DNA from: Methylococcaceae bacterium
GTDB lineage: Bacteria; Pseudomonadota; Gammaproteobacteria; Methylococcales; Methylomonadaceae
Direction of reading: 5' to 3'
NCBI GenBank assembly: GCA_030618325.1
Contig: JAUXDP010000001.1
Location: 1 to 37,938, forward strand
Length of the DNA stretch: 37,938 bases
Shown here: positions 1-7,461 of the stretch, piece by piece
Numbering within the stretch: the stretch's first letter is position 1
Layout of the letters: every line of letters begins with the position of its first letter
Program-made: the position numbers and the translations under genes
Notes under the pieces: generated by a model
Database searches by the model: none
What the model was told of the DNA's origin: nothing
Seen by the model: only the letters and a program-made list of their open reading frames with translations

Positions 1-771
1 TATGAAGCCTTGCTAACCGGTGCACATAAAGCCGACCAGCACTTTCGAGACACGCCCTATGAACAAAACATACCGGTTATTATGGCCTTGCTGGGCATTT
101 GGTATAACAATTTTTTTAAGACTAGTTCTCACGCGCTGCTACCTTATAACCAGTCCATGCTGTATTTCACAGATTACTTTCAACAGGGAGATATGGAAAG
201 CAATGGCAAAAGCGTAGACCTCAATGGCGAACAGGTTGATTACGACACCGGGCCAATAATTTGGGGCCAGCCCGGCACCAATGGTCAACATGCATTTTTC
301 CAGCTCATTCACCAAGGTACAAAACTTATCCCCACTGATTTTCTTGCGCCCGCTATTAGCCGCTATAGCCTGCCAGAGCATCATAATATCTTGCTTTCAA
401 ACTATCTAGCGCAACCGGAAGCGTTAATGAAGGGAATAAGCGCTGAAGAAGTTCTGCAGGACTTGCCAGAGTCAGAGCGAGATGACAAAGTTATGAAAGC
501 CGCAAAGACTTTTGCCGGCAACAAACCTTCTAATTCATTCCTGTTCAAAAAACTCACTCCTGAGACCTTAGGTACCTTGATTGCCTTTTATGAACACAAA
601 ATTTTTGTCCAAGGCGCCATCTGGAACATCAATTCATTCGATCAAATGGGTGTAGAACTTGGCAAAAAACTGGCTAAAGTAATCTTACCGGAATTGCTGG
701 ATGATGAAGTCGTTACCGACCATGACAGCTCAACAAATGGCTTGATTAACTATTTCAAGAAAATCAGGTAA
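1..771 (+). CDS. pgi: Glucose-6-phosphate isomerase, C-terminal part (5' end outside window)
   Basis: Interconverts glucose-6-phosphate and fructose-6-phosphate in the cytoplasm. The reading frame is open from base 1, so the N-terminal half lies outside the window; about 256 codons remain of a family norm near 550. Family landmarks are visible: the GTNGQHAFFQLIHQGTK block, the HH-N-ILLSN stretch holding the ring-opening His, and near the end FDQMGVELGKK, whose Lys is the conserved active-site residue. One oddity: the residue just before PGTNGQH is Gln (codon 268-270), where E. coli and animal enzymes have the catalytic Glu (WGEPGTNGQH). The stop is followed after 10 bases by mltF on the same strand, so the two could be co-transcribed. 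Identity is certain; whether the Glu-to-Gln change alters activity is not known. Confidence 0.95.
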   Translation, partial: YEALLTGAHKADQHFRDTPYEQNIPVIMALLGIWYNNFFKTSSHALLPYNQSMLYFTDYFQQGDMESNGKSVDLNGEQVDYDTGPIIWGQPGTNGQHAFFQLIHQGTKLIPTDFLAPAISRYSLPEHHNILLSNYLAQPEALMKGISAEEVLQDLPESERDDKVMKAAKTFAGNKPSNSFLFKKLTPETLGTLIAFYEHKIFVQGAIWNINSFDQMGVELGKKLAKVILPELLDDEVVTDHDSSTNGLINYFKKIR

Positions 772-781
772 CACAAGAAAA

Positions 782-2251
782 ATGGTTATTCCTAAGGCCC
801 TGGCCACCCGAATTACCATCATTCTAATTATTTTTCTCGGATCTACCTTATGGCTCACATCATGTGAAAAAAAACTATCGCTATTCAAAACAAAGCTAAC
901 CCGTCTTGAACAAATAAAACTAGCCGGAACGCTTAAAGTAGCCACACGCATAGATCCTACGACCTATTACCAAGGCCCTTCCGGTTTTATGGGCTTGGAA
1001 TATGAACTGGTTACATTATTTGCCAAGCAACTAGGCGTAAAAGTACAGTTTTCTACCCCCACCACTTTCACCGAAATTCTTCGACAAGTTGAAACAGGAG
1101 AGATAGACATTGCAGCTGCCGGACTTACGATTACGGAGCCTCGCCAACAAACCATGCGCTTTGCTCCTGCATACCAGGAAATTACCGAACAAATAATTTA
1201 TCGCTCAGGAACCAGACGCCCTAAAAAAATAGCCGATCTCGCCAAAGGCATCCTCGAAGTAGTCAGAGGCACTAGCCATATTGAATCATTAAAAACCCTA
1301 CAAAAAAAAGTGCCAGAATTAGTATGGGAGGTTAATAATAATCTCGATACTGACGGCCTAATCTACCTGGTCACTAAAGGCTTAATTGATTACACCATTG
1401 CAGATTCCAACCAAATCGCCCTGATCCGCCGTTTTTATCCAAAACTCCATACTGGATTTAGCATTTCTAAACCTAGGCGACTCGCCTGGGCACTGCCCCG
1501 CTCTGCAGATACCAGCCTTTACGATGAAGCCTCTTCTTTCTTCAACAAAATCAAACACAACAAAACGCTTGATCAATTAATTGAGCGCTATTACGGACAT
1601 TCTTCGAGCCTAAATTATGTCGGCTTATGTAAATTTAGAGAGCATGTAAAAAGCCGATTACCTATCTACCAACATTTATTTCAAGAAGCGGCTGAACAAC
1701 ATGACTTAGACTGGCGATTTCTAGCCGCTATTGGCTATCAAGAATCCCATTGGCGAAAAAATGCTGTTTCCCCAACTGGGGTCCAAGGCATTATGATGTT
1801 AACCAAAAATACAGCCAAACAACTAGGAATTAAAGATCGCAAAGATCCAGCTGACAGTATTATGGGCGGCGCCATATACTTTAAAAAAAGTATTAAAAAA
1901 ATACCAGAACGCATTCCGGAACCCGATCGAAGCTGGATGGCTTTAGCAGCCTATAATGTTGGTTTCGGTCATCTTGAGGATGCAAGAATTCTCACCCAGA
2001 AACAAAAAGGCAACCCCGATAGATGGATAGCAGTAAAAAAATCTCTGCCCTTGCTGACTCAGAAAAAATGGTATAAACAAACAAAGCATGGTTATGCCAG
2101 AGGCTATGAACCCGTTAAATACGTGGAGAATATCCGTAGTTATTATGACTTGCTCGTCTGGCTAACCGAAGAAAATCAAATAGAAAAAAATGTCATGTCA
2201 GCGAAAACTGGACTCAACAACGCACTGCTTATTCAACCTTATGCGCTTTAA
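782..2251 (+). CDS. mltF: Membrane-bound lytic murein transglycosylase F
   Basis: Predicted outer-membrane lipoprotein that cleaves the peptidoglycan glycan strand with formation of 1,6-anhydromuramic ends. The 489-residue product (E. coli MltF is about 518) begins with a basic N-terminus and a hydrophobic stretch ending in a lipobox, LTSC, near residue 28. Residues about 45-270 match a family-3 solute-binding domain (LKVATRIDPTTYYQ, GLEYELVTLFAKQLGV, GEIDIAAAGLTIT). Residues about 290-460 form the SLT lysozyme-like domain, with the catalytic Glu in AAIGYQESHW followed by SPTGVQGIMMLT and an AAYNVGFGH motif. That two-domain order is diagnostic of MltF. It starts 10 bases after pgi and converges on ald. 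Confidence 0.93.
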   Translation: MVIPKALATRITIILIIFLGSTLWLTSCEKKLSLFKTKLTRLEQIKLAGTLKVATRIDPTTYYQGPSGFMGLEYELVTLFAKQLGVKVQFSTPTTFTEILRQVETGEIDIAAAGLTITEPRQQTMRFAPAYQEITEQIIYRSGTRRPKKIADLAKGILEVVRGTSHIESLKTLQKKVPELVWEVNNNLDTDGLIYLVTKGLIDYTIADSNQIALIRRFYPKLHTGFSISKPRRLAWALPRSADTSLYDEASSFFNKIKHNKTLDQLIERYYGHSSSLNYVGLCKFREHVKSRLPIYQHLFQEAAEQHDLDWRFLAAIGYQESHWRKNAVSPTGVQGIMMLTKNTAKQLGIKDRKDPADSIMGGAIYFKKSIKKIPERIPEPDRSWMALAAYNVGFGHLEDARILTQKQKGNPDRWIAVKKSLPLLTQKKWYKQTKHGYARGYEPVKYVENIRSYYDLLVWLTEENQIEKNVMSAKTGLNNALLIQPYAL

Positions 2252-2282
2252 CCTGGGAGTCTATCCGATAATAAAAAGCCTC

Positions 2283-3392
2283 CTAAATCAGCTTCTCAAT
2301 CGCCTTATAATTTCCCTGCATACCTAAAGCTTGAGCAACTTTAGGGTGGGTAATATACCCCGAAAAAGTGTTGATAGCTTTTGCTAAATGATTACTGGAG
2401 TTAAACATAGCCAGCCCTTGCCCAGCCAAATCCAATAAATACGGCATAGTCGCTTCGGATAACGCCATAGTAGACGTTCTTGGGTACGCCCCCGGCATAT
2501 TGGTTACACAATAATGAATGATGTCATGCTTAATAAATACCGGCTCTGAATGCGTGGTTGGTCTTGAAGTTTCAATACATCCTCCCTGATCAATACTCAC
2601 ATCAACAACAACAGAACCGCAGTCCATCTGTTTAATCATTGCCTCGGTTACCACATAAGGAGCTTTTGCTCCTTTACTAAGAACAGCCCCAACGACCAAG
2701 TCAGCCTCTATAATATACTGGGTTATGTTTTCATGATTGGATAAAAAAAACTGTGCTCCTGGCAAATTCGAATCAACAACCTGACGTCCTTTCTCCTCGT
2801 TCAATCCGGCAATAAAAACTTCAGCCCCCATACTCCATGCAACATGTGCCGCATGTTGGCCAACTACACCAGTACCAATGACCACCACTTTGCCATATTT
2901 TTTACCCAGGACTGTGCCTAGCTGCATTCCTTTACCTTGATTAAAACTGGCTAGAAAATAGCTACCCATCAATGTAGCCATATTCCCTGCAATAGCACTC
3001 ATTGGCGCTAAAATAGGTAAACGGCCTTGCTCATCTTCCAGAGTTTCATAAGCAATAGCTGTCACTTTATTTACTAACAAAGCATCTGTTAGCTCGCGCT
3101 GTACACCTGCCAAATGAAAAAAAGTAAAAATAATTTGCCGATCAAGATATTGATATTCTTCTGGCAATGGCTCTTTAACTTTGACAACCAATTCAACATT
3201 CCAAACTTTCACAACATCAACTAATGTTGCGCCCGCCTGTTCATATTTATCATTGGAAAAACCAGAACCGATGCCCGCATTGTTTTCTACAACAACGGTA
3301 TGTCCTGCCCGACACAGAGTGGCAACACCTTGTGGTGTCACCGAAACACGATTTTCCTTATCTTTTATTTCCTTAACGATACCAATTTTCAT
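2283..3392 (-). CDS. ald: Alanine dehydrogenase
   Basis: NAD-dependent oxidative deamination of L-alanine to pyruvate and ammonium, or the reverse. The length of 369 residues is normal for the family (about 370). The N-terminus MKIGIVKEIKDKENRVSVTP with Arg15, the Lys in KVKEP (73) and His93 in FFHLA match the pyruvate-binding and catalytic residues. The Rossmann motif VVVIGTGVVGQHAA lies near residue 168, and the C-terminal part has the family block GAYPRTSTMALSEATMPYL. The gene is monocistronic and converges on mltF. A perfect 16-bp palindrome 22 bases upstream of the ATG (3414-3429) is a plausible operator. Lrp/AsnC-family regulators commonly control ald genes, but none is encoded nearby. 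Confidence 0.95.
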   Translation of the reverse strand: MKIGIVKEIKDKENRVSVTPQGVATLCRAGHTVVVENNAGIGSGFSNDKYEQAGATLVDVVKVWNVELVVKVKEPLPEEYQYLDRQIIFTFFHLAGVQRELTDALLVNKVTAIAYETLEDEQGRLPILAPMSAIAGNMATLMGSYFLASFNQGKGMQLGTVLGKKYGKVVVIGTGVVGQHAAHVAWSMGAEVFIAGLNEEKGRQVVDSNLPGAQFFLSNHENITQYIIEADLVVGAVLSKGAKAPYVVTEAMIKQMDCGSVVVDVSIDQGGCIETSRPTTHSEPVFIKHDIIHYCVTNMPGAYPRTSTMALSEATMPYLLDLAGQGLAMFNSSNHLAKAINTFSGYITHPKVAQALGMQGNYKAIEKLI

Positions 3393-3413
3393 AGCCGACT
3401 ACTTTGCGTAGTT

Positions 3414-3429
3414 AATCATAGCTATGATT
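3414..3429. promoter_or_regulatory. Perfect 16-bp palindrome upstream of ald
   Basis: The sequence AATCATAGCTATGATT is identical to its own reverse complement and sits 22 bases before the ald start codon. Directly beside it, toward the gene, is a small hairpin ACTAC-TTTGC-GTAGT. Position and symmetry suggest a binding site for a dimeric regulator or a structured leader. No regulator has been assigned. The 275 bases between ald and the dynamin-like gene (3393-3667) otherwise contain no gene. Confidence 0.4.
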
Positions 3430-3667
3430 TTCTCATAAGGCCCCACCAAAGTCCTCTTTTGGTTCACCCCCACCTCAAAAACCATACACAAATGTCCGGT
3501 AATCTACAACTAACTTCCGAATAATTTGTGAATAAATTAGAATAATCATAAATTTGCTTAACTTTAACTAACAGTTCTTAAGTTTTGGTCTACACTTTTA
3601 GAACAAATTGGGAAAACTGTTTTTCTCACAGAGATTAAAACTTTGAGCGACAATATAAAGGTAAGAC

Positions 3668-5629
3668 ATGCGCAAACTTGAATTTAAAGAGCAGCTACAC
3701 GAATATTCGCAGTGGCGAGACAATCTGATACAAGCAATTGAAATGTACCAGGAATGGCGGAGTCGTTACGATTTATCTGATCCCCACAGTAACGATACCA
3801 TTTTAAACATGCTTTCAAATTTAGGTTCTGACCGTGTAACTCTGGCTTTTGCTGCAGAATTTTCCAGGGGCAAAACCGAGCTGATCAATTCACTATTTTT
3901 TGCCGAAACTGGAGTCAGGTTACTACCATCATCTCCCGGTAGAACGACCATGTGTCCTACTGAGCTTTTTCATGACGAAGAAGGTGGTCACTATATTCGT
4001 CTGCTCGATATTGAAAGTCGCCTCGAAGACACGTCATTAATTGAATTTAAGCAAAAAGTAAATCGCTGGACACAAATTGATCTCGATTGTGGATCACCCA
4101 CTCAAATGCAGGAAGCATTTAAGGAGCTCGTTGCGGTAAAAAAAGTTCCTAGAATGGAAGCAGAAAAACTAGGCTTGTGGAATGAAAGAGAAGCTGCAGA
4201 ACAAGGAATTGTTGACCCAGAAACAGTAGAAATTCCACGCTGGCGCCATGCCATGATAAGTTTCCCTCACCCCTTATTGATCGAAGGGTTATGTATTCTA
4301 GACACTCCAGGACTTAATGCCCTAGGAACTGAACCTGAATTAACGCTTAATATGTTACCCAGCGCACAGGCTATAATTTTTGTGCTCGCAGCAGATACTG
4401 GAGTGACTAAAAGTGATCTCGAAATGTGGCGCAATCATATTCGTGGTTCTCGCGGATCTAACAAGCAAGGCTTGGCTGTGGTGATGAATAAAATTGATGC
4501 CATGTGGGACGATTTACTTGGCGAGAATGGTTACGAAGTCTCAATAAAATCACAAATAAAAAATTCAGCCGCTACATTAGGAATCGATGAATCAGCAATT
4601 TTCCCGGTTTCAGCCAAACAGGCCTTATTAGCTAAAGTTAAATCTGATGATGATTTACTGGAAAGAAGCCGCCTGAGTGCTTTAGAAGATTACCTGTCAA
4701 ATGATATTTTGCAACAAAGACGAGAAATAGTGCTCGAGCGAATTTCACGCGACATCGGTTTTCTAGTCACTGAATCTTCCAATTTAACCAACAAAAAACT
4801 GCTTAACGCAGCTAAGCAACTGGAAGAATTCAAAAAAGTCGACTTTGAAAACAAAGATATGACCGGTAAATTAATGGCGGAAACCCGTGACCGGCAAAAT
4901 ATCTATCTGGAAAATGTGGAAAATTTTCAAGCCAGTCGTCGTGTTTTTGCTATTCAGGCAAAAATGTTGGTTGATTCCTTATCTAAGAATCGGATCTCTG
5001 AGATTATCAAAGGCACCAAAGAGGAAATGTCCAAAAGCCTGACTACTTATGGCATGAAGCAAAATATTCGCAAACTGTTTGATGAATTGCGTGATCTACT
5101 TCAGGACTCCGTCGATATTACCAATGAAACCCGACGTTTGGTTAAGGCTATCCATAAGAAATTTCAAGATGAGTATGGCTTCAAAGAAATTGAACCACAA
5201 CTGTTTTCGATTAAGAATTATCAATATGAACTGGAACAAATTTTCGACGAAGGTGACCAGTTTAGGAGCAGCGCTAAAACTACTATGACGGAACAGACCA
5301 TTGTCATTAACAAGCTATATAGCACACTGATCGCCAAAGCCAGAGAAATTCTGAAAGAAGCACACCGGGATGCTCTGACCTGGAGCAACAGCGTCTTAAC
5401 TCCGCTCATGCATCAGATTAAGGATCATAAGAAGCAAATTGAAAGTCGCTTGCAAATGCTAAGAAAAATCAATGAGTCTAAAGGTAGCATTGAAGAAAAT
5501 ATTGCTAACCTGGAAAAAGAATTAGATCCATTGAAAAGGCAGCGCCAGGAACTAGCAACAATCGTCAAAGCGATGCAGATGGAGGGATTTCAAGCAGAAG
5601 AAACGGAAAAAGAATTGGCAGAAGCCTAA
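3668..5629 (+). CDS. Dynamin-family GTPase
   Basis: Large GTPase of the bacterial dynamin-like type, 653 residues. Visible GTPase motifs: G1 at 63-70 (AEFSRGKT, with Ala where the consensus P-loop starts with Gly), G2 threonines at 93-94 in PGRTTMCPTEL, G3 DTPG at 212-215, and G4 NKID at 274-277. The second half is highly charged and helical, and the last 60 residues (about 590-650) read as a coiled coil. No transmembrane segment or signal peptide is obvious, so membrane contact would be peripheral. A weak SD (AAAGG) precedes the ATG. It is alone: no second dynamin gene is adjacent, unlike the paired bacterial dynamins. Membrane remodelling, division or envelope-stress roles are all possible; the substrate is unknown. 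Confidence 0.82.
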   Translation: MRKLEFKEQLHEYSQWRDNLIQAIEMYQEWRSRYDLSDPHSNDTILNMLSNLGSDRVTLAFAAEFSRGKTELINSLFFAETGVRLLPSSPGRTTMCPTELFHDEEGGHYIRLLDIESRLEDTSLIEFKQKVNRWTQIDLDCGSPTQMQEAFKELVAVKKVPRMEAEKLGLWNEREAAEQGIVDPETVEIPRWRHAMISFPHPLLIEGLCILDTPGLNALGTEPELTLNMLPSAQAIIFVLAADTGVTKSDLEMWRNHIRGSRGSNKQGLAVVMNKIDAMWDDLLGENGYEVSIKSQIKNSAATLGIDESAIFPVSAKQALLAKVKSDDDLLERSRLSALEDYLSNDILQQRREIVLERISRDIGFLVTESSNLTNKKLLNAAKQLEEFKKVDFENKDMTGKLMAETRDRQNIYLENVENFQASRRVFAIQAKMLVDSLSKNRISEIIKGTKEEMSKSLTTYGMKQNIRKLFDELRDLLQDSVDITNETRRLVKAIHKKFQDEYGFKEIEPQLFSIKNYQYELEQIFDEGDQFRSSAKTTMTEQTIVINKLYSTLIAKAREILKEAHRDALTWSNSVLTPLMHQIKDHKKQIESRLQMLRKINESKGSIEENIANLEKELDPLKRQRQELATIVKAMQMEGFQAEETEKELAEA

Positions 5630-5632
5630 ATG

Positions 5633-5672
5633 CTACATAGGTTGGAGGGACGAAAACCCCCAACCTATGTAG
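5633..5672 (+). terminator. Hairpin terminator after the dynamin-like gene
   Basis: A 13-bp perfect stem (CTACATAGGTTGG at 5633-5645 pairing with 5660-5672) is extended inward, past a one-base bulge, by GGG/CCC around the 7-base loop. It begins four bases after the dynamin stop and is followed by GGTTTTCG. The right arm runs into the last codons of the convergent trmB, so the trmB C-terminus is encoded inside the hairpin. Confidence 0.6.
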
Positions 5673-6339
5673 GTTTTCGAAAAATCAAATCCCACACACC
5701 GTGGCCCAACCGAACGCCTCGACGTTCAAATTTAGTAATAGGCCGATAATCTGGCCGCTTACAATAGGTACCACCGGAGCTTTCATTAGCTAAAATAGAT
5801 TGTTGCCTTAATACATCAAGTATATGTTCAGCATAGTTTTCCCAGTCCGTTGCAGCATGAAAATACCCACCTTGTTGTAATTTTCTGGTAACTAGCGCTA
5901 TAAAATCAGGCCTGACTATGCGTCTTTTATGATGCCTTTTTTTGGGCCAGGGGTCAGGAAAAAACAAATGAACCCCTGCGAGACTATTGTCGGCAATTTG
6001 TTGCTCAAGAATATCTATCGCATCGTGGCAATATACCCTAACATTAGTAACCTCTCTTTGCTCCAATTGTAATAACAAATGACCGATCCCGGGCCTATGC
6101 ACTTCGACCCCCAAATAATCATGCTCTGGATTAGCCGCAGCCATTTCCACCAGAGTGCCGCCATTGCCAAACCCTATTTCCAGAAATAGCGGCGCTGATC
6201 TACCAAATACCTGAGAAAACTGATAAGGCTGACTTGGCTCCAGCCCATATTTGAGCCATAACTGATCGATGGCCTGCTGCTGCCCGGGGGTTATTCGTCC
6301 TTGGCGACGAATAAAGCTGCGGATTCTATAGCTGTTCAA
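5665..6339 (-). CDS. trmB: tRNA (guanine-N7-)-methyltransferase
   Basis: Makes m7G46 in the variable loop of tRNAs, using S-adenosylmethionine. The product is 224 residues (E. coli about 239). The N-terminal RIRSFIRRQGRITPGQ block is typical, the SAM-binding loop is LEIGFGNGG (residues 53-61), and LFFPDPWPKKRHHKRR is the family signature. The start is TTG at 6337-6339: an in-frame TAA lies immediately upstream and no ATG is suitably placed, so a rare start codon is forced. It lies downstream of thiSG in the same direction; thiG-trmB adjacency is also known in Pseudomonas. A perfect 32-bp inverted repeat separates it from thiSG. Confidence 0.93.
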   Translation of the reverse strand: MNSYRIRSFIRRQGRITPGQQQAIDQLWLKYGLEPSQPYQFSQVFGRSAPLFLEIGFGNGGTLVEMAAANPEHDYLGVEVHRPGIGHLLLQLEQREVTNVRVYCHDAIDILEQQIADNSLAGVHLFFPDPWPKKRHHKRRIVRPDFIALVTRKLQQGGYFHAATDWENYAEHILDVLRQQSILANESSGGTYCKRPDYRPITKFERRGVRLGHGVWDLIFRKPT

Positions 6340-6379
6340 TTATTTAGTTACAAAGAGTAAGAGATATCTTAAAAACATA

Positions 6380-6459
6380 TTTTCACCACGAAGGACACGA
6401 AGAGCACGAAGTTTTTATCTGATTTTCCTTCGTGCTCTTCGTGTCCTTCGTGGTGAAAA
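6380..6459. repeat. Perfect 32-bp inverted repeat with CACGAAG sub-repeats
   Basis: The left arm 6380-6411 and right arm 6428-6459 are exact reverse complements over 32 bp, with a 16-base loop (6412-6427). Inside each arm the heptamer CACGAAG recurs three times at 9-base spacing (CCACGAAGGA, CACGAAGAG, CACGAAG). It fills most of the 129-bp gap between thiSG and trmB and would form a very stable hairpin in RNA or cruciform in DNA. Similar CACGAAGGACACGAAG strings are, from general knowledge, scattered through intergenic regions of many environmental bacteria. Transcript effect is unknown; it could act as a thiSG terminator or mRNA stabiliser. Confidence 0.85.
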
Positions 6460-6468
6460 CATATGATT

Positions 6469-7446
6469 TTAGAAAAACAATCCGTCTATAGGAGATGAAG
6501 CGGATGCAAAACGCTTACGCGGCATTCGCCCTGCAAGATAAGCTTCTCTGCCAGCTTCAATCCCTTTTTTCATTGCTGAGGCCATCAGCACAGGATTTTT
6601 TGCCGCTGCAATGGCAGTATTCATAAGCACACCATCACAACCCAATTCCATAGCAATAGCGGCATCTGATGCTGTTCCTACCCCTGCATCGACTAAAATC
6701 GGTACATTGGCATTCTCAACGATAGTCAATATATTATGTGGGTTGCGAATTCCCAGACCGGACCCTATCGGCGCAGCCAGTGGCATTACAGCTACACAAC
6801 CTATATCCTCCAGGCGTTTTGCGGCAATCGGATCGTCATTGGTGTATACCATGACATCAAAGCCATCTTTAACCAATAATTCTGCAGCAACAAATGTGGC
6901 TGCAACATCAGGGAATAGAGTTTTTTGATCTGCCAGAACCTCAAGCTTAACCAATTTATGGCCACCCAACAATTCTCTGGCCAGACGGCAGGTTCTAAGC
7001 GCATCTTCCACATTAAAGCAACCCGCTGTATTGGGCAGGATAGTATATTTATCTGGAGAAATGACATCCAGGAGATTAGGTTCATCCGCATTTTGCCCAA
7101 TATTAGTTCGGCGAATAGCAACAGTAACAATTTCCGCACCGCTGGCTTCAATTGCCAAACGGGTTTCTTCCATATCTTTATATTTACCAGTACCCACCAG
7201 AAGTCTTGATTGAAAGTCTACACCTGCAATCTGGAAAGAATCATTCTGCCCACCGCCAATAGCTTGAACGACTTCCAACCGGTCATCTTCTTTTAACAAT
7301 TGCGTCGGGTGTTGGTCAAAAGGCAATATTTCTTTGTTTAGTTCGACAGCAATTCGGTTTCCGGTCAACCCTAAATCTGCAACAACCTGGGCTACAGCAA
7401 CATTTTCGTCATAACGGCGAACTTCACCATTAACATAGATCTTCAT
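6469..7446 (-). CDS. thiSG: Fused ThiS-ThiG: sulfur carrier and thiazole synthase
   Basis: Makes the thiazole phosphate moiety of thiamine. Residues 1-66 are a complete ThiS (starts MKIYVNGEV, ends VVQAIGGG at 64-66). From about residue 68 the protein continues without a stop into a full ThiG. ThiG landmarks are RLLVGTGKY, YTILPNTAGC, the Schiff-base Lys167 in KLVKLEV (aligned with B. subtilis Lys96), APIGSGLGIRNP and VDAGVGTASDAAIAMELG. The total of 325 residues equals ThiS plus ThiG. Free ThiS must end in Gly-Gly to be adenylated by ThiF, so the internal GGG implies processing or an altered chemistry. It lies 15 bases after aroG, so it is probably co-transcribed. No TPP riboswitch is visible upstream. 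Confidence 0.94.
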   Translation of the reverse strand: MKIYVNGEVRRYDENVAVAQVVADLGLTGNRIAVELNKEILPFDQHPTQLLKEDDRLEVVQAIGGGQNDSFQIAGVDFQSRLLVGTGKYKDMEETRLAIEASGAEIVTVAIRRTNIGQNADEPNLLDVISPDKYTILPNTAGCFNVEDALRTCRLARELLGGHKLVKLEVLADQKTLFPDVAATFVAAELLVKDGFDVMVYTNDDPIAAKRLEDIGCVAVMPLAAPIGSGLGIRNPHNILTIVENANVPILVDAGVGTASDAAIAMELGCDGVLMNTAIAAAKNPVLMASAMKKGIEAGREAYLAGRMPRKRFASASSPIDGLFF

Positions 7447-7461
7447 TTTTTTTACTCCAGA

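Noticed and set aside
6611..6928. Open frame of 105 codons antisense to thiSG
   Set aside because: It lies fully inside thiSG on the opposite strand, with no SD or domain pattern; it is a shadow of the real gene.
6469..7446. A frameshift or sequencing error joining thiS and thiG
   Set aside because: The frame is continuous through the GGGQNDSFQIAG junction, with no internal stop and no ATG for a separate thiG start. The total length equals the sum of both proteins.
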